Assembly: GCA_028291265.1 (NCBI GenBank) | Contig: JAQGIK010000143.1 | Span: forward strand, 62,001-126,000 | Direction: 5' to 3' | Source: Caulobacter sp. | GTDB taxonomy: Bacteria; Pseudomonadota; Alphaproteobacteria; Caulobacterales; Caulobacteraceae | DNA length: 64,000 nt | Shown here: positions 25,516-33,432 of the stretch, piece by piece | Position numbering within the stretch: the first letter of the stretch is position 1 | How the letters are laid out: each line of letters begins with the position of its first letter | Notes under the pieces: generated by a model | Told to the model about the DNA's origin: nothing | The model's input: only the letters and a program-made list of their open reading frames with translations | Database searches by the model: none | Program-made: the position numbers and the translations under genes

Positions 25516-27654
25516 TTAGTGCCAGCGGTAGCGCAGCCGGACGCCGAAGGCGCGCGGTGAGCCGTAGGAGGCCGCGTCGCCTTCCGCCGAGATGACCACC
25601 GAGGTGAGGTAGAGCTCGTCGGTCAGGTTTTCACCCCAGAGGGTGACCTCCCAGCCTTGCGGCGAAGCCCAGGACAGTTCGCCGTTCACCGTGTCGTAGG
25701 CGTCGTTGGTGAGGCGGTTGGCGCTGTCCCAGGTGAACTCGCCCACGTGCAGGACGCTGAGCGTGGCGCCGAAATCCCCGCCGAACATCTGGCGCGAATA
25801 GTCGGCCGCGAGATTGACCGTGTTTTCGGGAATCTTGGGCATGGTGTTGCCCGCCGCGTCGATGAAGGCGGTGACGTTGCCGCCGGTATTGCCGGGCCGC
25901 GGCGAGTTGATCTGGGCGCCCGGGAAGCTGTCGAACTTGGCGTCGATCACCGAGACGCCGCCGCGGATTTGCAGCTCCGGTGTCACTCGCCAGGTCACCT
26001 CGATCTCGCCGCCGTTGAGGGTGGAGGCGGCCGCGTTCTGGAGGAAGCTGGCGGCGGTCAGCGGATCCTTGGCCGTCAGCTGGATATTCTCGTACTCGGT
26101 ATGGAAGATGGCGGCGTTGATCCGCAGGTTGGGCAGGGGATCGGTCTTGACGCCCAGTTCCCAGCTCCTGACGTTTTCCGGGAGCACGTGGCTGGTGGTC
26201 AGCCCATTGGTCGTGAAGACCCCGCTCTTGAAGGCTTCGCCGTAGCGGAGATAGACCTTGTAGTCCTCGCTGGGCGTGAACTCGAGGGTGGCGCTGGGCG
26301 TGAATTCCTCGAACTCGGCGGTGTCGGCCTTGACGTAGGTCGCCCCCGAGTGAGCCGAGTAGTCGCGCTCCTCATTGGTGTAGCGGCCGCCCGCCGTCAG
26401 CTTCCACTGGTCGGTGAAGGCGTAGGAGACCTGGCCGTAGTAGGCGATCGAGAAGGTCGGGGCGCGGGTGTAGGTCGAGGTGGCGCGGGTGATCGGATTG
26501 TAGCCGGACACGTCGTCGAAGATGAAGGTCCCGGCCAGCCACTGGAACGGCCCGTCGCCGGCGGAGCTGATATAGAGCTCCTCCGAGAAGGTCCGGCCAT
26601 ACTGCACGTAGTCCAGGAAGCCGATGTTCAGCGTCGTCATGTCCGCGTCCGAGCGGTTGCGCTGCCAGTTCTTCTGCCATCCCGAGATGGAGGTGATGTC
26701 GAAGTTGTCGAACTTCAGCAGGGTCGTGATCGAAGCCGCTTCCTGGGTGTTGTCGGCGATCGGAACGAAGCTCAGCGACGACTGGTAGGGCTTGGTCGGA
26801 TAGAAGACGCCGGGATTGGTGCGGCGGGCGTTGATGTTGTCGTCAAGCGGCTGGGTCGCCAGCGCCCGGTTATCGGCGTCCCGCCGGCGGGACGCCGCGA
26901 AGGTCATCTCCAGCCAGTCGGTCGGCGTCCACAGGACCTTGACCCGGATGTCGGAGCCCTTGCGTTTGCCGAGATCTTCGTTGGTGACCGGATTGGTCAC
27001 ATAGCCGTCGTCCTCGAACACGCCGAAGGCCAGGTCGGCGGCCAGGGTGTCGCTGCCGCCGGTGAGGTAGGCGCGCAAGCTGTAGGCATCGAAGCTGCCG
27101 TATCCGGCCTCGACGTCGTAGCCGAAACCGGCCTTAGGACGCTTGGTGATCAGGTTGATGGCGCCGCCGGTGGCGTTGCGGCCGAGAATCGTCCCTTGCG
27201 GGCCCTTGAGCACCTCGACCCGCTCGACGTTGTTCAGCTTGGGAAAGCCCGCGCGGCTGAACGGCTGGTAGACGCCGTCGATGTAGACGGGCACCGTGCC
27301 TTCATCGCTGGGGTTGTTGCCCCGGGCGCCGATGCCCCGGATAGTCGGCTGCGGCGAGAGGCCGCCCTGGGTGACGAACAGGCCAGGCGTGACCTGGGTC
27401 AGTTCCTTGATGTCATCGACGCCGGCCCCGCTGAGCTGCTCGCCGGTGAAGGCCGAAATGGCCGCGGGAACGTCCTGCAGCTTTTCCTCGCGCCGTTGGG
27501 CGGTGACGACCACCTCCTCAACCTCCAGGGGGTCCTTGGTCGGCTCGTCCGCCTGCTGGGCCCAGGCGAGACCCGGAACCATGAGGGCCGCCAGGCCCGT
27601 GCCAGTCAGAAGCCTGCGCAGGTGCGTTCGGTCCGCGCGCACATTTTTCGCCAT
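25516..27654 (-). CDS. TonB-dependent outer-membrane receptor 1
   Basis: 712 aa. Signal peptide near residues 14 to 32 (LLTGTGLAALMVPGLAWAQ), then the TonB-box region EVEEVVVTAQRREEKLQDVP and a plug domain that includes VEVLKGPQGTILGRNATGGAINLIT. The remainder is a beta barrel ending in Trp-His (RYRWH). This is the IutA/FyuA-like class used in Caulobacterales and sphingomonads for many carbon sources and not only siderophores. ATG 27654 has the ribosome site GGGGAAGAG; the upstream in-frame ATG at 27681 lies over this site. Next to CoA-transferase and MaoC/cyclase genes, so probably imports the substrate of this gene set. Confidence 0.93.
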   Translation of the reverse strand: MAKNVRADRTHLRRLLTGTGLAALMVPGLAWAQQADEPTKDPLEVEEVVVTAQRREEKLQDVPAAISAFTGEQLSGAGVDDIKELTQVTPGLFVTQGGLSPQPTIRGIGARGNNPSDEGTVPVYIDGVYQPFSRAGFPKLNNVERVEVLKGPQGTILGRNATGGAINLITKRPKAGFGYDVEAGYGSFDAYSLRAYLTGGSDTLAADLAFGVFEDDGYVTNPVTNEDLGKRKGSDIRVKVLWTPTDWLEMTFAASRRRDADNRALATQPLDDNINARRTNPGVFYPTKPYQSSLSFVPIADNTQEAASITTLLKFDNFDITSISGWQKNWQRNRSDADMTTLNIGFLDYVQYGRTFSEELYISSAGDGPFQWLAGTFIFDDVSGYNPITRATSTYTRAPTFSIAYYGQVSYAFTDQWKLTAGGRYTNEERDYSAHSGATYVKADTAEFEEFTPSATLEFTPSEDYKVYLRYGEAFKSGVFTTNGLTTSHVLPENVRSWELGVKTDPLPNLRINAAIFHTEYENIQLTAKDPLTAASFLQNAAASTLNGGEIEVTWRVTPELQIRGGVSVIDAKFDSFPGAQINSPRPGNTGGNVTAFIDAAGNTMPKIPENTVNLAADYSRQMFGGDFGATLSVLHVGEFTWDSANRLTNDAYDTVNGELSWASPQGWEVTLWGENLTDELYLTSVVISAEGDAASYGSPRAFGVRLRYRWH

Positions 27655-27710
27655 GTCTCTTCCCCATTTCATTTTGGCCACCGCGCTTGAGACGGACGGC
27701 CGCAGGTCTT

Positions 27711-27721
27711 GAACCTGGTTC
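27711..27721. promoter_or_regulatory. Palindrome GAACC-T-GGTTC upstream of TonB receptor 1
   Basis: A perfect 11-bp dyad 57 bp before the receptor ATG. It shares GAACC/GGTTC words with the dyad in front of LysR copy 1 (23364-23387). Possible operator. Confidence 0.35.
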
Positions 27722-27845
27722 CCCCAGGGCTTCGCCTTGGTCCGAGCATTCCGATGGAGAGGCCCTCAGGACTATGGCGTTCTGGGACCCGGTTCATGCG
27801 CATTCGGCATGAGGCGAAACCCTTTGGCCGCTGACGACCGGAAGC

Positions 27846-27876
27846 CTGAAAAAGACGACCCGCCTCGCGAGGCGGG
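27846..27876 (-). terminator. Rho-independent terminator of the MaoC/cyclase operon
   Basis: On the minus strand the perfect palindrome CCCGCCTCGCGAGGCGGG (27859-27876) is followed by TCGTCTTTTTC. It lies 34 bp after the cyclase stop codon. Strong stem and T-run. Confidence 0.8.
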
Positions 27877-27909
27877 GCGGGCCAGGAGTCGGCGCCGGGA
27901 GGCGAGGTC

Positions 27910-28917
27910 TCAGATCGTGGCGATGGGCGTGACGGGAGACCCGACCGCGCCGGGCAGCCGCAGCGGCGGGGCGGTGAGCAGGAAGGCCGTTCGGCCGCGG
28001 GTCGCCAGGGCGGCGGCCAGCGGGGTCAGATGCCAGTACTCGCCGAGAGGCAGGCCCAAACGGAACAGGCACAGGTCGTGCAGCGGCATCAGCGGTCGAC
28101 GCGGCCCCTCGCCGGTGGGCTTGCGAAAGGTCTCGACGGCGGCGGTGTCGGCGGCGATGCCGGCGATACCGCTGTCGCGGACCCAGGCCAGCAGGTCCTC
28201 GTCCAGGCCGTCCAGCTCGGCGCCAAGATGTTTCAGCTGGCCGCGGTCGGGATCGCCCGCCATCTCCAGGATGGTCTGGGCGTAGCCGCTGTGGACGCAG
28301 ACGATGTCCCCGGGGCGGACCTCGATACCGTCGGCCTTTAGCACATAGTCGATATCGGCCCGGCTGACCGCGCGGCGACCGGGGCCGAAGTGGCGGTGGA
28401 AGTCGAGCATCACGCCGCGGGTCTGGATCGCCGCCTCGGCCATGGTCTCGATGCCCAGCCGCGCCACGCCCTGCGGCTTGACGTCGAACATCTCTTCCGG
28501 CCGCCAGCCGTTGTAATAGACCTTCTCGTCCACCCCATCGCCGTCGGCGTCGAAGAAGGCCCCGTGATGACAAAGGCTGTCCCACTGGGTCGAGTATTGC
28601 AGGTCCAGCGTGACCCGGTCGTCGCAGACCAGATCGCAGACGTTCGGCCACTTCTCGCTCTCGAAGGGCGCGTTCATCCGTGGATGGTCGTGTGTGCCGG
28701 TCGGGCTGAGGCTGGGCGGCGAGCGGCCGCCGCTGATCCGGTCGCCGGGCAGGTCGAGAGGCAGGCTGAGGCAGAACCTCAGGCCCTCCTTCACCTCGGC
28801 GACCCCCTCCAGCACCTTGGCCGGAGTGATCAGGTTGAGGCGGCCGATCTGGTCATCCGGGCCGAAATCGCCCCAGTTCGAGCCTTCCGGCCGCCGGGTC
28901 CAGCGCTGGCCGGTCAT
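27910..28917 (-). CDS. Cyclase family protein (PF04199, kynurenine-formamidase-like metal hydrolase)
   Basis: 335 aa, the long form of the family. The family metal motif HxGTHxDxxxH appears here as STQWDSLCHHGAFFD (about residue 95): the Asp and the following His remain, but the first His and the Gly-Thr-His are missing. HSGYAQTI and AADTAAVETFR further on match the family's second half. Members hydrolyse N-formylkynurenine, isatin or cyclic intermediates; this subgroup is uncharacterised as far as I know. The start overlaps the MaoC-like stop by 4 bp (ATGA), so the two proteins are made together. Confidence 0.82.
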   Translation of the reverse strand: MTGQRWTRRPEGSNWGDFGPDDQIGRLNLITPAKVLEGVAEVKEGLRFCLSLPLDLPGDRISGGRSPPSLSPTGTHDHPRMNAPFESEKWPNVCDLVCDDRVTLDLQYSTQWDSLCHHGAFFDADGDGVDEKVYYNGWRPEEMFDVKPQGVARLGIETMAEAAIQTRGVMLDFHRHFGPGRRAVSRADIDYVLKADGIEVRPGDIVCVHSGYAQTILEMAGDPDRGQLKHLGAELDGLDEDLLAWVRDSGIAGIAADTAAVETFRKPTGEGPRRPLMPLHDLCLFRLGLPLGEYWHLTPLAAALATRGRTAFLLTAPPLRLPGAVGSPVTPIATI

Positions 28918-30065
28918 GGTCTTTTCGGGAGCTCGACCCTGGCCAGACCGCGCGTCGTCGTCTCGTCCAGCTGGTTGGTGGCGGTGATGGCCACGGTGGC
29001 GACGCCGGCGGCGAGATCGACGTCGGTGACCAGACCGCTCAGCCAGGTGACGTCGCCGAGGATGTTGGGCCGGCGCAGTTGCACCTCCAGTTCCTTCAGG
29101 AAGCCGGCGTCGCCCATCCAGTCGGTGATCAGGTGCTGCAGCCAGCTGATCCGCTGGAAGCCGAAGTCATAGCCCGCCGGCATGCCGCTGGCCCGGGCGA
29201 AGGCGGTCTCCCAGTGGGGGGCCTCGATGGTTTCGACGATCCCCGTCTCCGGATGGATCATCTTCGAACCGGGATGCATCTTCAGGAAGGTCGGCAGCAT
29301 GCGGTTGGTGATGTTGAGGCTGCTGCCGCCGCCCAGCAGGAAGCCGATCATGTTGGTGATCGTCAGGGGCCCCTTCAACATCGGCCCGACCTTTTCACCG
29401 ACCTTGACGTCCTCGATGTAGCGCGGGGTCCCACCGCGCCGCAGGCCGATCTCGGCCTCGTACTGGGCCTCGAAACGGGCGCGGTCCTCGGCGGTGTAGG
29501 TGGCGAGCGGCCGGTCGAGATAGGCGCCTCGGGCTCGCGTCTGGCTGCGGTCGAACCGTCGGATGGTGTGGTCGACCGTGGCGACCAGTTCGTCCTTGTC
29601 GGTCAGCAGGTACTGGCGTTCGACGTGCGAAATCGAGCGGCCGCCGAACGAGCCTTCATGCTCCAGCACCTCGACCATCTCACTTTCGGCCCGGATGATC
29701 TCGTTCTCGCAAGGCAGCCGGTTCCAGACCCATTTCTCGCCCGCCCAGATGCCCAACACGCCCGGTAGATAGACTTCGACCGACTGACGGCCATCTTCCG
29801 GCCTCAAGCGCGGCCCGCGGGTGTGGCTGTAGAGGTAGCAAGGCGGCGCCACCCGGCCGCCCCAGCGGGTGCCGGCGGCATGGTCGTCGTCCCACCAGAG
29901 TGGATTGTCGTCGCCGACGCCGAGGGCGAAGTGCTCGATGGCCTCGCGGGTGACGATCCGGTTCCAGGCCGGGATCACTCGCCGTTTGCCGATGTTGGCG
30001 CGGATCTCGTCGATCCCCTCGTCGGTGATCTTGGTGTTCTGCCAGTCGAGTTCTTCGTCGAACAT
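28914..30065 (-). CDS. FAS1-like/MaoC-type double hot-dog acyl dehydratase, copy 1
   Basis: 383 aa, two hot-dog halves. The N half (FAS1-like dehydratase) has FALGVGDDNPLWWDDD followed by GGRVAPPCYLYSHT; in hydratase-2 enzymes the matching motif is GDxNPLH, so the usual active-site His is Trp here. The C half starts near PRYIEDVKVGEKVGPMLKGP and contains AGYDFGFQRISWLQHLITDW. Such proteins hydrate or dehydrate enoyl-CoAs in steroid and other side-chain degradation. ATG 30065 (MFDEELDWQNTKITDEG) has ribosome site GGGGAAGAG; a long open frame upstream of it is only a shadow of the MFS gene on the other strand. Paralogues at 35072 and 40797. Confidence 0.87.
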   Translation of the reverse strand: MFDEELDWQNTKITDEGIDEIRANIGKRRVIPAWNRIVTREAIEHFALGVGDDNPLWWDDDHAAGTRWGGRVAPPCYLYSHTRGPRLRPEDGRQSVEVYLPGVLGIWAGEKWVWNRLPCENEIIRAESEMVEVLEHEGSFGGRSISHVERQYLLTDKDELVATVDHTIRRFDRSQTRARGAYLDRPLATYTAEDRARFEAQYEAEIGLRRGGTPRYIEDVKVGEKVGPMLKGPLTITNMIGFLLGGGSSLNITNRMLPTFLKMHPGSKMIHPETGIVETIEAPHWETAFARASGMPAGYDFGFQRISWLQHLITDWMGDAGFLKELEVQLRRPNILGDVTWLSGLVTDVDLAAGVATVAITATNQLDETTTRGLARVELPKRP

Positions 30066-30140
30066 GTCTCTTCCCCTTGGTATTTTGCCGGGCAGGCTAG
30101 GGGCGGGCCGGCCGGTGTCATGCTTCCCGGCGGCGGCGGC

Positions 30141-30158
30141 CATATCGATCCGGATATG
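30141..30158. promoter_or_regulatory. Candidate operator CATATC-N6-GATATG
   Basis: A perfect 6-bp-armed dyad midway between the divergent MaoC copy 1 (76 bp away) and the MFS gene (127 bp away). GATATG words also make up the site cluster upstream of MaoC copy 2 at 36364-36411. Confidence 0.55.
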
Positions 30159-30284
30159 AACCGGCCCAAAGCGTCGCCGGTCATGGACCGCCAAGGGCGC
30201 ATTCACCTGAAGGCGGCCGGGTTTGGTCTGGCGCGGAGGCGGGCGGGGATGGAGCGGTTTCGGCCGGATCGCTAGCCTTGGACC

Positions 30285-31739
30285 ATGGATGGTGAGGACG
30301 AGGCGGCGATCGACCCGCAGGCGGCGGCGCGTGAGCACCGGCGGCGGACGCTGATCGTGCCCCTGATCATCGGCGTCGCCATCCTGATGCAGACGCTGGA
30401 CTCTACCCTGGTCGCCACCGCCCTGCCGGCCATGGCCGTGGCGCTGAAACAGACGCCCCTGACCCTCAACCTTGCCCTGACCGCCTATCTGCTGGGCGCG
30501 GCGATCTTCATGCCGGTCAGCGGCTGGGCCGCCGACCGCTTCGGGGCGCGAACCATCTTCAGCGTCGCCATCGTGGAGTTCGGGCTCAGTTCCCTCTGCT
30601 GCGGCCTGTCGCAGGACCTGACCCAGCTGGTGGCCGCCCGGCTGATCCAGGGCTGCGCCGGGGCCATGCTGATGCCGGTCGGACGGCTGGTCCTGCTGCG
30701 CACCGCGACCAAGGCCGAGTTGATCCAGGCCACCTCCATCCTGACCGTTCCGGCGCTGCTGGGACCGGTGTTCGGGCCGCCGCTGGGCGGGCTCATCGTC
30801 ACCCTGGCGGACTGGAGATGGGTGTTCCTGATCAACCTGCCGATCGCCGCCGGCGGCCTGTTCCTGGTCAACCGCTACATCGACAACGTCCGCGAGCCGG
30901 ACGCGCCGCGGCTGGATGTGCCCGGTGTCATCCTCAGCGCCCTGGCCCTGTCGGGCATGGCCATCGGCCTGGGCAACCTCGGCCGCGACACCCCGCCGAT
31001 GGCCGTTGCGATCGCCCTGGCGGTCGGGGGCGTGGCCTTCGCGGTCGCCTATGTCATCTATGCCAAACGAAAGCCGGGCCCCGTGATGGATCTCGCGCCG
31101 TTCGGCGACGTCACCTTCCGCCTGACCATCATCGGCGGCCTGTTCGTGCGGCCGATCCTGGGGGCGACGCCATACCTGCTGGCCCTGCTGCTGCAAGTCG
31201 CCCTGGGCTTCAGCGCCCTGACCGCAGGCCTGATCACCTTTGCGACGGCGGTCGGCTCGCTGTTGATGCGGTCGACGGCGCGGCCGGTGATCCAACGGTT
31301 CGGCTTCAAGGCCCTGCTGGTCGGCAACGCGGTGTTCATCGCCCTGTCGCTCTCGGCCTGCGCCCTGGTGGGCGCGAAGACGCCGCATCTGGTGATCATC
31401 GCCATCCTCGGCGTCCACGGCTTCCTGCGGGCCATCCAGTTCACCTGCATGAACGCCCTGGCCTACGCCGACCTCGAGCCCAGCCAGATGAGTTCGGGCA
31501 GCACCATCATGGGCTTGTCCCAGCAGCTGGGCCAATCGCTCGGCATCGGCCTCTGCGCCACTCTGGTGCAGTGGGCACAGCGCTCGCATGGCGGCGGCCA
31601 CCTGACGCCGGCCGACATCGCCCCGGCCTTCATCGCTGTGTCGGTGGTCTCCCTGCTGTCCCTGCCGTTCTTCATCGGCCTGCCCCGAAACGCGGGACAC
31701 AGCGTGTCGGGACGGACCGACCCGGACGTCGAGGCTTAA
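30285..31739 (+). CDS. MFS transporter, DHA2/EmrB-QacA type (14 helices)
   Basis: 484 aa. The N-terminal region has the DHA2 motif TLDSTLVATALPAMAVAL and, in the next helices, GWAADRFGARTIFS. The helix-5 motif ALLGPVFGPPLGGLIV with WRWVFLINLPIA is diagnostic of drug:H+ antiporter family 2. It is probably an exporter, perhaps for a toxic acid or an intermediate. It is divergent from the MaoC copy 1/cyclase operon and shares the CATATC/GATATG site region. The ribosome site before ATG 30285 is weak. Its TAA lies in a TTAA shared with the stop of the convergent alpha/beta hydrolase gene. Confidence 0.9.
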   Translation: MDGEDEAAIDPQAAAREHRRRTLIVPLIIGVAILMQTLDSTLVATALPAMAVALKQTPLTLNLALTAYLLGAAIFMPVSGWAADRFGARTIFSVAIVEFGLSSLCCGLSQDLTQLVAARLIQGCAGAMLMPVGRLVLLRTATKAELIQATSILTVPALLGPVFGPPLGGLIVTLADWRWVFLINLPIAAGGLFLVNRYIDNVREPDAPRLDVPGVILSALALSGMAIGLGNLGRDTPPMAVAIALAVGGVAFAVAYVIYAKRKPGPVMDLAPFGDVTFRLTIIGGLFVRPILGATPYLLALLLQVALGFSALTAGLITFATAVGSLLMRSTARPVIQRFGFKALLVGNAVFIALSLSACALVGAKTPHLVIIAILGVHGFLRAIQFTCMNALAYADLEPSQMSSGSTIMGLSQQLGQSLGIGLCATLVQWAQRSHGGGHLTPADIAPAFIAVSVVSLLSLPFFIGLPRNAGHSVSGRTDPDVEA

Positions 31740-32590
31740 GCGACAGGCGGCAAATGCTTGCCCAGGAATCCAAACAGCGCCGCGTTGAAAGCGTCGTTGC
31801 GGTCGCCGGCGACCATGTGCCCGGCCCCCGGAACGTCGAACACCTCCAGCCGGGGAACATGGGCGCGAAACTCGGCCACGCCGGCCTCGTCCACCAGGTT
31901 GCTGCGCAGGCCGCGGACCAGCAGGGTCGGCACGGTGATCCTGTCACCCATGGCCAACATCTCCTGGATGTCCGCCTCGGTGCGGGATGGCTGCTCCAGC
32001 CAGCGGGGGTCCCAATGCCATTGGTAGCGGCCATTGTCGCCGAGCCGCAGGTTGCGCTTGAGGCCGCTGACATCAGCGGGCCTGGGACGGCCTGGAATAT
32101 AGGCGGCGACCGCGTCCGCGGCCTCCTCCAGAGAGGCGAAACCGTCTGGGGCGGCGTGCATGAAGGCCTTGATCTGGCTGGCGCCCTCGGCGGTGACCCG
32201 GGGAACGATATCGACCACCACCAGGGCGTCGGCGATGGGGCTCTCGGCCCGCCCCATCGCATAGTAGCCGGCCATGCCGCCCATCGAGGCCCCGACCAGC
32301 GCCACCGGCCGGCCGCAGGTCGCCAGCACCGCCAGCAGGTCGTTGGCGCGCGTCTGGATCGAATAGTCGGCGTCGGGCGCCCAGCCGCTGTCGCCATGCC
32401 CCCGGGCGTCGAAACTGATCACGTGGTAGCCGCGCCGGACCAGACCGCGCATGGCCCCGCCCCAGGCGCGGCGGGTCTGGCCCCGGCCGTGCGACAGAAC
32501 CACGGTCGGCCGGGCCGGATCGCCGCCGACATCGGCCATCAATCTCACCCGGTCGTCGGTGTGGATGACCGTCGAGGCGAAGTCGGCCAT
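31736..32590 (-). CDS. Alpha/beta hydrolase
   Basis: 284 aa. Nucleophile elbow VALVGASMGGMAGYYAMG (Ser near residue 120), oxyanion segment SHGRGQTRRAWGG, and catalytic His in DVPGAGHMVAGDRNDAF near the C terminus. The DARGHGDSGW stretch is typical of haloperoxidase/esterase-like hydrolases and of meta-cleavage product hydrolases. It could cleave an ester, a lactone, a C-C bond in a ring-opened intermediate, or an acyl-CoA. The start overlaps the SDR stop (TGATG). Last gene of the four-gene operon MaoC copy 2, ligase, SDR, hydrolase. Confidence 0.88.
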   Translation of the reverse strand: MADFASTVIHTDDRVRLMADVGGDPARPTVVLSHGRGQTRRAWGGAMRGLVRRGYHVISFDARGHGDSGWAPDADYSIQTRANDLLAVLATCGRPVALVGASMGGMAGYYAMGRAESPIADALVVVDIVPRVTAEGASQIKAFMHAAPDGFASLEEAADAVAAYIPGRPRPADVSGLKRNLRLGDNGRYQWHWDPRWLEQPSRTEADIQEMLAMGDRITVPTLLVRGLRSNLVDEAGVAEFRAHVPRLEVFDVPGAGHMVAGDRNDAFNAALFGFLGKHLPPVA

Positions 32591-33432
32591 CAGGTGATCT
32601 GGTCCCGGGGCGGGGTGAAGACGCCGCTGGAGATTTCGCGCGGCAGCGCGCCGCCGCCGTCGATGCCGATCACCTGGCCGGTGATGAAACCGGCGTAGGG
32701 CGAGCAGAGGTAGGCGATCAGCCAGCCGATTTCACGTGGCTCGCCGGTGCGGCCGACCGGCACCCGCAGGCCCGCGTCTTCCCAACCCCGGCGGCCGGCG
32801 CGGACGGCCGGATCGCCATCCTCATGCAGGAAGCGGCCCGGTGCGACGGCGTTGACGCGGATGCCGTCCCGCGCCCATTCCACCGCCAGCGACTTGGTGA
32901 GGTTGATGAGCCCGGCCTTGGCCGCCCCGCTGTGAGCCACGGCGGGCCCGCCGTTGATCCCCGGCGCCGAAGCAATGTTTACGATCGAGCCACCTTGCCC
33001 GGCCGCCAGCCGGCGCTGGCCGAAGGCGCGGGCGCAGAGGAAGCCGCCGGTCAGCACCCGGTCGATCACCGCCGCCCAGCCGCCCGGGCTCAAGGTTTCG
33101 GCCGGCGAGAAGAAGTTGGCGGCGGCGTTGTTGATCAGAATGTCGATAGGCCCCGCCAGATCTTCGGCGGCCGCAAAGGCCGCGTCCACCGAGGCCGGGT
33201 CACGCACATCCAGTTCGACCTGGAAGCCTCGGCCGCCGGCCTCCTCCACCGAGGCCACGCCCTGGGCGCGGTGCTCGGCGTTACGGCTGGCGATGACGAC
33301 CGCGGCTCCGGCCCGGCCCAGCTCGATGGCGATGGCCCGGCCGAGGCCCGTGCCGCCGCCGGTGACCAGGGCAGTCGAACCGGCCAAGGTTCCGGCGGGC
33401 AGGAAGGCCCCAGGCGGCGCGAGGACGGTCAT
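32590..33432 (-). CDS. SDR family protein, 2,4-dienoyl-CoA-reductase-like (no catalytic Tyr)
   Basis: 280 aa. The cofactor motif VTGGGTGLGRAIA is near residue 23. In the active-site segment IASAPGINGGPAVAHSGAAKAG the Lys is kept but the position four residues before it, normally Tyr, is Ser. That change is known in the 2,4-dienoyl-CoA reductase branch of SDRs, which use other residues. An NADPH-dependent dienoyl-CoA reductase would fit an acyl-CoA degradation operon. Start overlaps the ligase stop by 4 bp. A C-terminal GFITGQVIGIDGGGALPREI is family-typical. Confidence 0.85.
   Translation of the reverse strand: MTVLAPPGAFLPAGTLAGSTALVTGGGTGLGRAIAIELGRAGAAVVIASRNAEHRAQGVASVEEAGGRGFQVELDVRDPASVDAAFAAAEDLAGPIDILINNAAANFFSPAETLSPGGWAAVIDRVLTGGFLCARAFGQRRLAAGQGGSIVNIASAPGINGGPAVAHSGAAKAGLINLTKSLAVEWARDGIRVNAVAPGRFLHEDGDPAVRAGRRGWEDAGLRVPVGRTGEPREIGWLIAYLCSPYAGFITGQVIGIDGGGALPREISSGVFTPPRDQIT

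Noticed and set aside
28914-31700. A 928-codon open frame on the minus strand that could be read as a long fusion protein ending in the MaoC-like domain
   Set aside because: The part beyond 30065 is low-complexity, lies antisense to a clear MFS gene, and a good ribosome site is found at 30065. It is a GC-rich shadow.
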